A DNA stretch of 64,000 nt from NCBI GenBank assembly GCA_016906335.1, contig JADEYG010000012.1, positions 992,501-1,056,500 of the forward strand. The letters run 5' to 3'. The position numbers and the translations under genes were made by a program. Within the stretch, counting starts at the first letter, position 1; every line of letters starts with the position of its first letter. Source of the stretch: Novakomyces olei (taxonomy: Eukaryota; Ascomycota; Novakomycetes; Novakomycetales; Novakomycetaceae). Below the pieces are notes generated by a model. It was not told where the DNA came from and ran no database searches. It saw only the letters and a program-made list of their open reading frames with translations. Of this stretch, positions 11,759 to 25,825 are shown piece after piece.

Positions 11759-13019
11759 CTAAGGACCCAAAGTAGAACTGGTTCGTTGCTCCATTGCCTT
11801 GAGAACGTGCTTTGGAAAAGTACGGCCTACGTCACGTTTAATCGCCTTTTCATATGAGCAGGGCTGTTCCAGTAGAGTGCGGTACTGCTGTTCCAAACCG
11901 TGCCCAGGCGAAGCACTGGCAAGCTGCCACATTACTTCGCGTAGGCAAGCAGGAATCCCGCCTTGAATAGCACGCAAAAGGTCAGCCGTACGATTGGCCG
12001 CCATTTCTTCGTAATTTTGCACAATTTGGTCCCACAAATCTGTCGTCAAAACAAGAGGAAAGATAGGAAATGGAAAGTTTAAAATTAATTAAAATAAAAA
12101 AAAAATAAAAATGAAAGAAAGATCAAAAACAAAATATCAGAATACCACATTAATGTCAATGAAAAATAAAGTTAAGAGCACATACCCCAATCTGTCAATG
12201 TGTCTGCGTTAGTGGCCTTAATCTGTTGAAATCGGCTGTACAATGCCTCTGCCACACTAACTTTACTGTCTCCAATGGCAAGAGAATTAAGCTTTAGTGA
12301 CTCGGCATGGCTGGCTAGTAATTGCGTATTATTTGCATACATATAGCTACCTCCACTTTCCTGGGAACTTGATCGGCTCAGTCGTTTTTGCGTTGTTTTC
12401 GGGGACCTCAGCCAAGCGAATGCTCGGTAATTAGTTCCTGGTGAGACTGCTGTTGATCGCGGCGGTAGATTTGGTCGCGTTGTGGCACGATCAAAGTTCC
12501 GTACAGATCCTCTGTCAGATCTCTCTGACCGATTCACGAGGGGAGGCTCTTTATTTTCTGACTCGAAGCCTGATTCTTGTTCCACGGCTTTATTGAATTC
12601 GTCATCTTGTCCAGTATTTGCATCGTTCTTTCGTCCATTGTCTGATTGTTGGGCCACGTCAACGGGCGGCTTGTCATTCTGTGGAACGCGTTGGCTATGC
12701 AACGCGTTTGTTTGCTCTTTATTCGTTTCATGTCCCGATTCATTCGTGGACTCGGCCGTCTCTTCCAAAACTGCAGGCTCCAAGTCTGTGCCTGGTACTG
12801 TATCAGACTGCCGTTCACTTGACTCTTCAGCCGCAGTAGAATGGGGCTGCGCAGTCGGCGTTTCGGACACGGTCTCGCCTCGCTCTTCCCTCGCGTTCTC
12901 AAAAACGTCCTCGTCATTGTCAGGAGTGCCAGAAAGAGCAATCTAAAATTTCGCAATCAGTATATAATAAAAGGTGAGTGCATTACATCAGTTTCTGACA
13001 TTGACGTGCTCTGTTCCAT
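11759..13019 (-). CDS. Gyp5-like Rab GTPase-activating protein with truncated TBC domain
   Basis: Three exons on the minus strand: 13019-12987, 12942-12186 and 12039-11759, all in phase, giving about 356 residues. The first ~250 are acidic, Ser/Thr/Glu-rich and probably disordered, as in yeast Gyp5. The join at 12186/12039 creates DWDLWDQIVQNYEE, the usual entry to a Gyp5 TBC domain. The arginine-finger motif IxxDxxR is present (IKRDVGRTFP), but the frame then ends about 16 residues later. The rest of the TBC fold, including the YxQ glutamine finger and the C-terminal coiled coil, is absent here and I found no trace of it in the 1 kb downstream. Full Gyp5 is ~890 residues and acts on Sec4/Ypt1 in secretion. 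This copy is either non-catalytic or a broken gene. Confidence 0.75.
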
Positions 13020-13358
13020 TGCCTTTCTGCACACTCGACGCCTTTAGGCCGCCAAATCAGATGAGATTGATCAAATACGTGTTAAATAGGGTATTTTATA
13101 ATACCGTTTAATATAACGAATAACTAAAAGCTGCTACAGATTTACATAAATAAAGGAATAATAAATAATAAATAATAAATAATAAATAATAACAAGCATA
13201 AATAAATAAACATGGTTTATAAAAGTGTCAATAATACCCATATTTACGCATCACGTTCCCACAAAAGGCACACAGGGCGAATCTAGTATAGCGATTTTAT
13301 GGCCCTCTAAGGGCACATACCCGATCAAAGGCTAACCGTATCTTCAAAGACTTGGATT
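13020..13358. other. Divergent promoter region (GYP5-like / BRR6)
   Basis: Short region between two outward-facing genes. It contains about five copies of the heptamer AATAATA in tandem at roughly 13157-13192. Nothing else recognised. Confidence 0.5.
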
Positions 13359-14802
13359 ATGGATCGCTCTACGGAAAGTCCTATGGATTTTCAATTTGAC
13401 GATCCCATGCGCCTCGATCCAAACTCGCCATTTGCATTTGCTGCAATGAGCCGGAGTACAAGCACTTCAAGTCGGCCTATAAGCGCTCTTAACACTTCAA
13501 GCGCTGCCTCTGATCTTCATCGCAAACGTAAGTTTACTCGGGATCATTTACGAAAAGAAAAAGCAAGAATAACAATAAAAAACAATAAAAAAACAATTTT
13601 AAAAAAAAAAACAAACATTTAAAGTTCCGACCTCTAATCCAAGCAGGTCCTTTTGAACAATCATCGACGAGTTCTAATGGAGGAGGGTTTGGTCTGCGAA
13701 GTACTAAAGACCCAAGTCCGTTTCTTTTTTCAACGCCCTCGACTGCTCGCACTTTTACACAATCACAAGAAGAAACTCCAGCATCGGCTGAAGCTGATCG
13801 GTTTGCAGATACAGAAGATACCCCGCAGGATGCTATGGCTAGCCGACTGTCTCGTTTTGATATTGGGAAAAATGCGGCGGCAGATGGAGCTTTACGCAGA
13901 GTCAAACGGAAACGCGATAGAACGCGAGAGCGCTCTTTCTGGCGCCCAAAGGCTGTTGGAGCCGCCGAAGAAGAGGATGAAGACGATGCTTATGGCGAGG
14001 TAGGGGTTGATTGTTTTGCTGGCACACACTTAAATACTATTCAAACTATAATTGTTTTTATTTCCCTCAATATTTAAATGATATGGCGTGTATCCGTCCA
14101 ACACTTTTTCAATCTATCTGATCATTTTTCTAACTATAGAACACATTGAGTCTACAAACTTCATCGAGCTGGCGCGACAAACACAAGGATATACCGTTTA
14201 TAGCATCCTCTTATTTGCAGCTATTATGCAACCTCGTGCTACTGCTCATCATTTTTTACCTTTTATTTGCATTTGTTTCGACGATACAAAGGGACGTGGA
14301 TCAAAAAGTAGAAGAGTACTCGGCCGAAATATTGCAAGAAATGGCCGTATGCAGCAAAGAGTACCTCGATAATCGCTGTGATCCGACGCAGCGTGTTCCG
14401 GCCATGGAAAAAGCTTGCTTGGCCTGGGAAAAATGTATGAACCGAGATCCCACCGTTGTTGGCCGGGCACGCGTCTCTGCCGAAACTTTTGCAGAAATTA
14501 TTAATTCTTTTATTGAGCCAATCTCATACAAGACGATGGTTTTTTGCCTGCTTCTTGTTTTCGGGTCTCTGCTTTTCTCGAATTTTGCCTTTGGATTTCT
14601 TCGTGCTAAAGCCATCGATCGTCCTCATCCTGTAATGGCAGCTGCTGTTCCCTCGATGATGCAAGGCAATCCATCATGGTCAACCGGGCACATTGGCGGC
14701 AGGCAGCCTTCTTATTCAGAAATGCCGATACAAGGACGATCGTTGCATCGCTCAAGCAGTGCTTCAAGACGGCTTCCATGGCATCATCGTGCAGGGTACT
14801 AA
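13359..14802 (+). CDS. BRR6: Nuclear envelope protein Brr6/Brl1
   Basis: Integral inner nuclear membrane protein needed for nuclear pore assembly and membrane lipid balance. Three exons: 13359-13527, 13647-13999 and 14140-14802, about 394 residues, phases 1 and 0. The N-terminal ~170 residues are Ser-rich and polar. The conserved C-terminal domain follows: a membrane segment (CNLVLLLIIFYLLFAFV), a lumenal loop with four cysteines (CSKEYLDNRC and KACLAWEKC) that form the family's disulfides, and a second membrane segment (MVFCLLLVFGSLLFSNFAF). The tail is Ser/Arg-rich. This is the organisation of the Brr6-like domain. Single-copy species use one protein for both Brr6 and Brl1 roles; which paralogue this is cannot be decided. 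Confidence 0.92.
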
Positions 14803-15599
14803 AATGATAAAGTATTTAAATGATAAAATATTTATATGATAAAAACCTTTGTCTCGCGTGAACCGGGAAAGCCTTTTCTTCTTGATTTTGTTCTGTTTGT
14901 TTTACAATTATTTTTCTGTACAAATTAGGTGGTTAAAAGTTTGTAGATCTTTTTCGTTGGTCGTGCGCATACATATCATCTATCAGTATATATATCATTT
15001 ATTGGTGAAATACTAAAGCATGAAAATCTACAACTTCAGCAAAATCGAAAAGAATGTAAAGAGTTTGATTGGGATCCGCTATTAGTAGGACGTACAACGT
15101 TCAAATCTCCGTCCGTTCCTTACGCTTTTGTTATTTATGGTTTATAGAAACTTGAGGGTAATTTGGAAAACAAGTAATAATAAAAAGTGGATTGATAAAA
15201 TGGCGTAAATTGAATAAGACATAAATTACCCGTGCTACAATAATGACTAATGAACTCAAAAATAGTCGGTAATTGAGGATCGTGCAAAAATGAACAGAGA
15301 CCACTTGAGCGTTTAACAATAACAAATATGAAGAAAATATGGAAATAAGACGTAATAGACAAGCTAGTCAATATTATTAATAATAAATAGATGAATAAGT
15401 GAATAATAAATAAGCATATTAATAAATAAAAAAAATAAATGAATAAATGAATAAATAAATAAAACTAAATTAATAAACCACAATTAACATCCCGGCCATT
15501 TTAATTTTTAACTCAACATCAAGATCGTCAAATGAAAGATAAAAACATAAAATCAACGCTCAGAGAGCATTTCAATATTGCCGTTACAGAACGAGATCA
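14803..15599. other. Intergenic between convergent genes
   Basis: 3' flanks of BRR6 and the SRPK gene. It is AT-rich with TAAA/AATAA low-complexity sequence near 15370-15480. No supported gene. Confidence 0.55.
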
Positions 15600-17989
<2,390 letters not shown>

Positions 17990-18352
17990 GTTGTGTTGGT
18001 ATTTTATGCGTATTTTATACGTATTTATTGTGTACTTTATATGTATTTATGTATTTTATACTTATTATACGTATTTTATATGTATTTTACACCTGCCAAA
18101 GTTTCTGCGGGATTCGTACTACTTAAATAGGGTAGTAATTGTTTATTTCAATTTTGACAGACGCATTTGGCGGAAATGGGCTTTGTCAATAAACGCTGTC
18201 CCTTCACGTTACACACTGGGAAGCGAGTACGATAAAGTTGTGTTCCTACATTATATACAGTAGCACAATGTTTACAATGGTCATTGCTTTTCTAGATTAC
18301 CTACTTTATTTATTATCAGTATTAGCATTAGTATTCCGACAATAACCCTATT
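17990..18352. other. Intergenic, IMH1 end to SRPK start
   Basis: Promoter region of the SRPK gene plus 3' flank of IMH1. It has irregular TACGTATTTTATATGTATTTA repeats around 18003-18090 and no reading frame that looks coding. Confidence 0.5.
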
Positions 18353-21352
18353 CTAAACACTAGCAAAGACTTGTTCCTGGTGCTTGTCAAGGGCCAATAG
18401 CATTTTCAACGGCGGTAAAAGCAGCTGCCTTCGTTCTTTTGGACTCGATAAAAACTGAACAATCACGTTTTTTACATATTCCCTGTCAAGAACACGAGGC
18501 GGTGACTGCGATCGCCTTACACTTTCTTGCTCGCGCGCTCTTTCGAAACTTGATCGCGATGAGGTCTGAGATGACATTCTTCTGTGCCTTTCACGTTCTT
18601 CGACCGCCGCTTTGAATTGCTTTGAATTAGTGACTAATCAAAAAAAAAAAAAAAAAAAAACAAACAAACAAACAAACAAACAAACAAACAGGGAATATAA
18701 CGAAAAGATAAATGACAAGCGAATATCGAAAACAGCCTCCACAAGGACAGAAACTTTAAAACAAATGAAACTGGAAAGGCCTTTAGCATCCTACCTGCAA
18801 AGATCGCTGAAGTCGCGCATTCTCCTCTTCAAGAGAAAGCTTTTTTGCCAATATGTCTTGCTGCTCTGATTCTGTGGTTTTAAGCTGGGCCTGTGCGGCA
18901 GTCTATTGGTCATTAGCATTAATTAAAAGGACATGGGATGCATAAAACAAGTCCAATTGAACATTTAAAAATAAATAATAAACATCAAAAATTAACGCAC
19001 CAAAGTCTCGGAAAGAGAACTCAAAGCCTCGCCAACTTCCCGTTCCTGCTGCCGACTATTTTCAGCGTCTGCCTTTGCGTAAACAAGCTCCTGCTTCAAA
19101 CGAGCCAATTCTCTCGTTTGCTGCTCTTCTGCGGACAAAAGTGCGTTATACTGATTTTGAGCCGTTGTTAATTCATTTTTTACTTGTTGAATTTCTCGTT
19201 CCCGCTGCCGCGTGACCAGTTCATACTGGTCTGAAAGCCTTTCGTTTTCAGCCGTTAATTTTCGCATTTCTTCTTTGGAATCCTCGAGAGCCGCGTCGTG
19301 CTCTTGTTGACGCGCTAACTTTTGCCGTAATAATTCTGTTTCTTTAGCGTTTTCTGTCAGTTTTTGTAGCTCTTTAAGCTCTTCCGACAGGGAATCTGCG
19401 CGTTCCCTGGCCTCACGTAGCTGATGAGCCTGTTCAGTGTTTTGCTGTTGCAGAGTTTCCATAAAAGACTCGGCCGATTGCCGTTCAGTCTGTGCTACCT
19501 GTAGTCGGTCTTGCATTTCGGCCAGATTCGACTCCACTTTCTTCTTTTGACTTTCCAGCATCTTGGCTTCTAATCGCAATCGATTGACCTCCCGCTCAAC
19601 TCTGGCAGTATGATCTTGGCAGGATCTAAACTGTGCCGCTGTTTGCTGTAAAGCTTGTTCCGTATCATGTACTTGGCGCTTTAGAAGCATTTCCCTCTCT
19701 TGCGATTTTGATGCGCTCTTTTTCTCCAGCTTTGCTGCCTCTGCTGCGCTCTTCCTCAAACCGTCGATGCGAACTTTTAATTCGGAATTTTCCTGGGCCA
19801 AAGTATCAAGTTTAGACTGCAAGTCGAGCTTGTCCGCTTCTACGGCTTTTAGTGAACTTTCCAAGCTTGCTGTAAAATCTTGGCCAGCTTTCAGTTTGGC
19901 CGTCAAATCTTGAAACTCTGATTCAAGCTGCGCTATCCGTAACGCGTCTGCTGCCAAACGTTTTGCCCCTGCAGCATTCGACTCGTTTAACGTCTCTGCA
20001 TCTTTACTTTCTCGCTTTTGCTCTCCTTCTTTATCACCACTTGCCCTGTCGCTTTCTTGTGCCGCTGCCTTTGCCCGTTCAAGTTCAGCAGTAAGCTCTT
20101 GCCGTTCTACTTTTAGGGACTTTATTTCATCTTTGGCCTCTACAAGTTCATTACCAAGATCGCGTATCATCTCGCGCAAATGCTCTACATCTTCCCCGTT
20201 CTTTTCCAGGTCTTGTAACTTTCTACGGCTCCTCTCGTACTGCTCACTGAGCAGGGAAATGTGGTCTTGTAGCTGTTTAATAGACGCCTGTTCCTGCCGA
20301 TACGTTGTATCACCAGCAGCCGGAGACGGGGCCGCCGATGTGGACTCTGCATCGGCATCTTCAGTCTCCGCTCCGTCTTCCTCCACGAGTTTAGCCGCCT
20401 TTTTCTTTTTCTTTTGCTTTCTCCTCTTTTTCGCGCTCGCACTCAGACTCGCTAGTTCACCAGCAACTTGTCCCACTGCTGTTTCGCAAGATGGCTGGTG
20501 TACAATTTGTGGGGTACTATTAGACTCGACCCCACTTTCCTCCTGCGCATGCTTGACCAGACTGGACTCGGATTGTTCCGTTTCTCTTGCCAGCAAAAGC
20601 TGACTTTGTTCAGACTCTAGCGTTTCAACTGCCCTATCCAGCTCGTCTACCTTCTCCTTCAAGCTAGCGTTTTCCCCTTGTAAAAGGGCATTTTGCTCTC
20701 GTCCAGCCTGGACTGCAAGATCACTATCCACTTTCTCTTGTGCTCTAGCTCTCCGTTCCTCAGCCAGATCGCGCTGAGCCTTTTGAAACTCAGCGACAGC
20801 CAACTCGTTTCCTTTACGCAGATTCTCCAGATATTCTCGGAACCCGGAAAGCTCGGCCACACTTGCCACTGGCGTGTTTTCATGCAGAAATCTATCAAAC
20901 GCAGCCCGTTGCTTATGATCCTCAAGCAGACGACGGTACGCTTGCTGTAACGCGGGATACCGCTTCTCGAACTTTGCCAGCTTTGTCAATTTGCGCCGAA
21001 CGAATTCCGGAGTCAACTCTGTCGCCGGTCTCGGACCATGCAGAGCCGGCTCACTATCGGCGCCACCTTCCTGCCGCTCTGTGGGCAAGATAGGCTCAAC
21101 GTTAGGGTTTTCTTGGGGCTTCTCACGGTGCTCGGCCGTCTTTTCCTGTACCGGTTTCGGCTCTGCTTCCTCCTCGTCTTCACTAACATCTCCATCGTCA
21201 ACGGCAAATTCGGTGGCAGTTTTGAGCCGCGTCGGTGATTGAGGCACATTATCTGCCTCGTCGCCAACGATTGCTCCTGACGATGCCGTCGCGGGACTTC
21301 GACGAGCGTTTGCAATTGACGAGTTTATTTGATCTCGAAATCGGCCAAACAT
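18353..21352 (-). CDS. IMH1: GRIP-domain golgin Imh1
   Basis: Peripheral trans-Golgi coiled-coil tether recruited by Arl1-GTP. Exons 21352-19001 (784 codons), 18902-18795 and 18619-18353, about 908 residues (yeast Imh1 is 911). The N-terminus begins MFGRFRDQINSSIANARRS, an amphipathic-looking start shared by golgins; from about residue 120 to 830 the chain is almost continuous coiled coil rich in Glu, Lys, Gln and Leu. The last exon holds the GRIP domain, with the key tyrosine in REYVKNVIVQFL and the helix LLPPLKMLLAL. The last intron (18620-18794) contains a run of 20 A followed by (CAAA)n on the plus strand. The exon 2-3 junction was placed at the AG following ACTAATTCAA because it restores the frame. 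Confidence 0.92.
18640..18690. repeat. Poly-A and (CAAA)n microsatellite in IMH1 intron
   Basis: About 20 consecutive A followed by seven CAAA units, inside the second intron of IMH1. On the mRNA strand this reads as (TTTG)n then poly-T, upstream of the 3' splice site, where it may serve as an extended pyrimidine-rich tract. Confidence 0.9.
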
Positions 21353-22174
21353 AACGCTATTGTGCTCGCCAGAATCGAGTTGCCAATACGACCTGAAAGT
21401 TGATCAAGCAAACTTTTGTTTGAGACTCATACAAATACGGATTTTGGTCAGAGCAATACTCTAAAGGCTATTCATCGCTCGCCATCGGGGCAGAGCGCCG
21501 AGGATTGTACCGACGTGCCGAAGCGACTGCAGTTTAATGTATGAATAATACTGGAATAAAATAATAATGGAATAAATATTAAATATATTCCCCAGTGCGC
21601 TTGTCAAGTCGTAATTTATTATTATAATTTTGTTATTAGTGAACAATATTCAAAACTGTAATATTGACGGCTATAATTAATTAATTAATTAATTATTTTT
21701 TCAAAGTTTCTATTCTTTGTTGACGCTTTAAATTCCTAGTTGATCTTTAAAAGTGTTTACAATTCGAATCTGTTAAAAGGTCATTTATATTATTACATTA
21801 TGCAAAAGCTTGCACGACTCGCCGCACTATCTAGCGGTGGTCGTTCAAACTCAGCCAGTCATCACGGGTCATCATGCTATCACAAAGCAATAGTTTTGGT
21901 AAAACTTGTAGAGGTTTGAAAAAAAAAAAAAAGTAAATAGGTAATAAGCGACAAATAAAGCAGCAACATCAAATTACTGAAATCGTTGATCAACTGGGTG
22001 CTCCAGTGAAAGAAAACCCCTACTGCAGACCAAATCACAATAAAAAGAAAAGAAAATAAAATAAAATAAAAGGAAATAAAAGGAAATAAAATAAAATAAA
22101 ATGAACCAGATATACATAAATGTACAAAGCAAACCACCAAATCAAAGAATGCTCATTGCACAAATCAAACGCAA
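21353..22174. other. Intergenic, IMH1 promoter
   Basis: Between the IMH1 start and the phosphatase stop. It includes an (AATT)n run near 21676-21696 and TAAAATAAAA low complexity around 22040-22100. No supported gene. Confidence 0.55.
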
Positions 22175-24709
22175 TTACAGAGCCTGGTGGGTACGGCACA
22201 ACACGAACCGCAATACAATCTCATAGCACAGCACATACTGCTGCAAGTTTTGAACCATACTGATCCGGTTACGTCGTAAATCTGCGACTGTACGGAACAC
22301 CAGATCAGCTTCCATTTCATGCTGAGTCCCTGCCGCGGCCGCTTCAGCGGGAGACAGGAACCCGCAAGCATTAAGCGACGGATCCAGAGCTGAAGTCTTA
22401 TTATTATTGTGCAACTGCTGATTGATTTCGGTAAATGGATCAGTCGTACGGTGCAAAGAGTCCATAGGCCACTGCTCGAGCGAAGAAAGAACAGTGTCAA
22501 TCGTACAAAACGTGCCCGTCCGACCACAGCCAGCGGCACAGTGGACTATAAGCGGTCGTGTGCCACGGCCTTTATCAAACTGTGCTCTGATCTTGCCTCC
22601 ATTGGCCGCCTTTGTTTTGTCAGACTTTTCGCCCACAATAAACTGATGCGAGTTTTCCTTGTCACTGGCTTGCAAACTGCCGTCTCCATTCCCCCAAGTT
22701 TCTGCCGGCAGATTAGTCTGCTCCAATCGCTCCTGCTCCCTCTCTTGTACATGAATCAAATCACGCAGTTCCATCAGCGTATCCGGCTCAGTTGGGGCAC
22801 TAAAATCGGGCCAGTCAGCGTACTGAATGTGGACAATTCGGCGCTTGGCTTCACCGTTCCTGCTCAGCTCAAATGAACGCAGCCTGGCACTTTCAGTGCC
22901 GTTGGCTAACGGCACTAGTCGCTCCCCGACTTGCACTAGACTGATGCCCTGTGTGTCCATATTGCGCCAGTAGTTGTGGCACTTTACCTGCCCATTCTCC
23001 ACCTCAACTGTCAGCATCAAAATGACCCTCGCATCCGTCTCCCAAACAACGTTCCAGAAATCTACAATCGTCGACTCCATCGGTCCCTGAGTGCCGATAT
23101 ACTCACGGGCCCCGTACCACGTTCGCAGCCAACTAGCGTTTACATACTCACCACTCTGTAACCGGACCCGTGAATGGTCATAGGGCCATATATTATTGTA
23201 CCTGTTCTTGTCGCCACGTTCAACTGCGGCAGAAATGCTATAGGGGTTCGCATTGGCATTGCCCACGTTTGCATCTGCACTCATAGCATAGTCAGGGTTA
23301 AGGACACGCTTCAGCCTCTGCTGCTCTTCCCTCTCCAGTACCCTATATCTCGTGGCAATTACACGAGGCCCATCCGGGTCAAAGCAGACCCGGCGCAGCC
23401 AGTCGGGGACTCGTTGCTTTTGCTCATAGCAGCAGTTCACGTCTCTCGGCAGTCTGACGGAAAAGTACTTGCCGTCTCCGCCAGCATCAAACTCTGCATT
23501 CTGCCTGATATTACTGAAAAACGGGTCTGATCGGCCCTGTGGCAACTTACACGTAAAGGGACCACCTCCAGTGACAAGTACGCCTTTGCTCGAGTCACTG
23601 AGCACATGTGGCTGCCTTGTCACTGTATCAGACTGCACTTCTGGCTGCATTGTTACATAGTCGTGGCCAGTTGAAGGGGCACAGGTGTCCACTAGACGAG
23701 GCAGGGCAGAGGCTACGGCAACAAAGCCGCCACGGATAATGTACCGCCAACGATTAGCAGCAAATTTCTGGCTCGTCTGCACTAATGCACACGAGGGCTC
23801 TGTCACGGAACGGCTGTCCTGGTCATAAACAATGATTGCCCTTGCGGATTCCCAGAGGGACAGACGCTGCCGCTCAGGGTCACAGGGCAATGACGCAAAT
23901 ATCTTGCTCATTGTGAAAGCCGGCCTTTTAATTAGCGTTGTGGGGACACACAAGTTTACAGAGCCCCGTAGACGGGAGGCAGAGTAGCTCGAGTAGGATC
24001 TGATGTCGATAAAGATAACGCCCTGCTGTGCCAAGTAGTCTATCGGCCGGGTCGAGTAGTCCGGAGCTAATTCGTCGAGCAGCTGTGCCAGCTGAGGGAC
24101 GGATATGGCCTCTGCTGTACTGCCATTGCCATTGCCATTGCCACTGCCATTGCCATTGCTTCTGCTACTCGTGCCACAAAGGGGCACGGGGCCCGTGCCA
24201 CTTGTGTTTTCATTGGCTGTGCTGGACAGAGTGCTGGCAGTAGACGAGTGCAGTGAGGGTAAAACACACTGGTCTGCCACTGGAACAGAGGCAGATTGGG
24301 ATCGGAAAGGCGCACAGGCACCAGAGAACTGTTGAGGCATTTTGAGATTGAAGGAAGAATTAGCTGTGAGGGATTGCCGACGGCTGCTCTGTTTGTCCTG
24401 TTGCTGTTTTTGCCCTTCTTTTTCCAGCGAAAGAGGGTGCGGCTGTTCACACTCTGCTGCCAGTCGTGACTGTGGAGTAAAAGCATTGGCCGAATGGCAG
24501 CGGTAAATGCTGTCCGCCTGCGCCTGATTCTCTCGGCCTTTTACCCGCCCGTACCGATCTTGCTCGGGCTGCGGAGAGGCAGTTGCCCGGGGAGAGGGAG
24601 AAGCTGAAGGCGCGAAAAAGAAGCCTCCGCCAGGCCCGACTGCAGGAGCACCGCTGCGGTCGCGCCTATCTGGCGGCGACGGCATTGCGGCCACTTGGTC
24701 TGGAGGCAT
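22175..24709 (-). CDS. Protein tyrosine phosphatase with rhodanese domain (Pyp1/Pyp2, Ptp2/Ptp3 type)
   Basis: Single exon, 844 residues. The N-terminal ~200 are Ser/Pro/Gln-rich with a Gly-Asn repeat (about residues 184-197). A rhodanese/CH2 domain follows (about 200-345; IDIRSYSSYSASRLRGSVNL), the MAPK-docking module of these phosphatases. The PTP domain (about 470-835) shows NRYNNIWPYDHSRV, the WPD loop (ADWPDFSAP) and the catalytic P-loop HCAAGCGRTG, with Cys and Arg intact. A ~70-residue polar insert sits between the WPD loop and the P-loop. In yeasts these enzymes dephosphorylate the activation-loop tyrosine of Hog1/Sty1 or Pmk1-type MAPKs. The Hog1 gene lies 38 kb away in this window; whether they interact here is inference. 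An upstream non-coding exon is possible. Confidence 0.92.
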   Translation of the reverse strand: MPPDQVAAMPSPPDRRDRSGAPAVGPGGGFFFAPSASPSPRATASPQPEQDRYGRVKGRENQAQADSIYRCHSANAFTPQSRLAAECEQPHPLSLEKEGQKQQQDKQSSRRQSLTANSSFNLKMPQQFSGACAPFRSQSASVPVADQCVLPSLHSSTASTLSSTANENTSGTGPVPLCGTSSRSNGNGSGNGNGNGSTAEAISVPQLAQLLDELAPDYSTRPIDYLAQQGVIFIDIRSYSSYSASRLRGSVNLCVPTTLIKRPAFTMSKIFASLPCDPERQRLSLWESARAIIVYDQDSRSVTEPSCALVQTSQKFAANRWRYIIRGGFVAVASALPRLVDTCAPSTGHDYVTMQPEVQSDTVTRQPHVLSDSSKGVLVTGGGPFTCKLPQGRSDPFFSNIRQNAEFDAGGDGKYFSVRLPRDVNCCYEQKQRVPDWLRRVCFDPDGPRVIATRYRVLEREEQQRLKRVLNPDYAMSADANVGNANANPYSISAAVERGDKNRYNNIWPYDHSRVRLQSGEYVNASWLRTWYGAREYIGTQGPMESTIVDFWNVVWETDARVILMLTVEVENGQVKCHNYWRNMDTQGISLVQVGERLVPLANGTESARLRSFELSRNGEAKRRIVHIQYADWPDFSAPTEPDTLMELRDLIHVQEREQERLEQTNLPAETWGNGDGSLQASDKENSHQFIVGEKSDKTKAANGGKIRAQFDKGRGTRPLIVHCAAGCGRTGTFCTIDTVLSSLEQWPMDSLHRTTDPFTEINQQLHNNNKTSALDPSLNACGFLSPAEAAAAGTQHEMEADLVFRTVADLRRNRISMVQNLQQYVLCYEIVLRFVLCRTHQAL
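24121..24159 (-). repeat. Hexanucleotide repeat encoding Gly-Asn
   Basis: About six copies of GGCAAT (minus strand) coding for a Gly-Asn tract in the phosphatase. The same hexamer is expanded at 53946-54021 in the Kre6/Skn1 gene. Confidence 0.85.
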
Positions 24710-25825
24710 CCAGTCTTGCGGAGAATTGGAGAGGAAAACGTAGGTTTTAAAAGATAAAACTTGCCGCCGAGCAAATAAAATAGAAAAAAATAATTATTAA
24801 TTAATTAATAATTTATTAATAAATAATAAATAATTGAACAGTAGAATACAAGGATAAGAAGGGAACGTCGACGGGCAGCCGGCCTGGTTAAACGGATGTT
24901 TGGGACCGAGAAAAGGGAGCTTAGCACTAGTAGTACAAAGAAGCCCTAGTAGTACAGAGAAGCACTTGTACAGAGAGGCACTTGTAGTACAGAGACCGAT
25001 CCAAGTACCAATCCAAGCAACAAGTACTGATTAAACCTTGTTTTGTTTGTGCGGGTAAGCGTGTAAGACTGGAGTATTACTTTTTTGTAGTCGTACTCTC
25101 CCGGCAGCCTAGTCGCGCTTATTCAGAGGCCCTTTTGCCCAATTTTCTTGACCTCACTTTCTGCCAAACTGCTATCGGTTCTTCACACGTCCTTTCTCTG
25201 TCGATGACTCTTCCGATCTGAACCCGTTGGCAGTCTGTCAGATTCAACGTGGCCGATATGAACGCGTTAGTGCGGGACTCTTGAGCACTCCTTCTTTCAC
25301 GAAAAATTCAAAGCCAAAAGACGAGTCCGAGTAGACTAAGCGTAAGAAAAGAGGGAGCCAAAGACAGCAGAAATGTACTAGCAATCACCGTGCATAAGAG
25401 CACGAGAAAATAGAGGAGCTTTAAAGAAAATCGAGGCGGCTAAAGACGCGTCAGTTTGAGGTGCAGTCAACCAGCCGGTCACTTTGCCGAATAAAAGTGT
25501 AATTTTGCTTGCTGGACTCGCTAAACTAAAGGGATGCTTTTAAATTCGTATGGGCGAATTATGACGAAAGCAATAATAATATACATAGTATATACAAAGA
25601 CAGGAAAGTGGATAAAAGGGGATTTTTGATACATCAAGGAATATGTCGGCTGAGATTAGTAATAGTAGGATTATGAGGTAATAATGTACAAGGATTAAAT
25701 GTATCCAGAAACAATCAATCAATATTGCAATGTATACTAGTTGCGAAAATTGGTGTAAACAGGAGAAGGAGACGGCAGACTGTGAGACATGATTTCTAAG
25801 GAGACACAATTAGACGAATGAGGGA
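24710..25825. other. Upstream region of the tyrosine phosphatase
   Basis: Over 1 kb without a convincing gene. At 24924-24995 there are four imperfect copies of a ~18-bp unit (GCACTTGTAGTACAGAGA and variants). A likely long promoter or 5' untranslated region. Confidence 0.45.
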
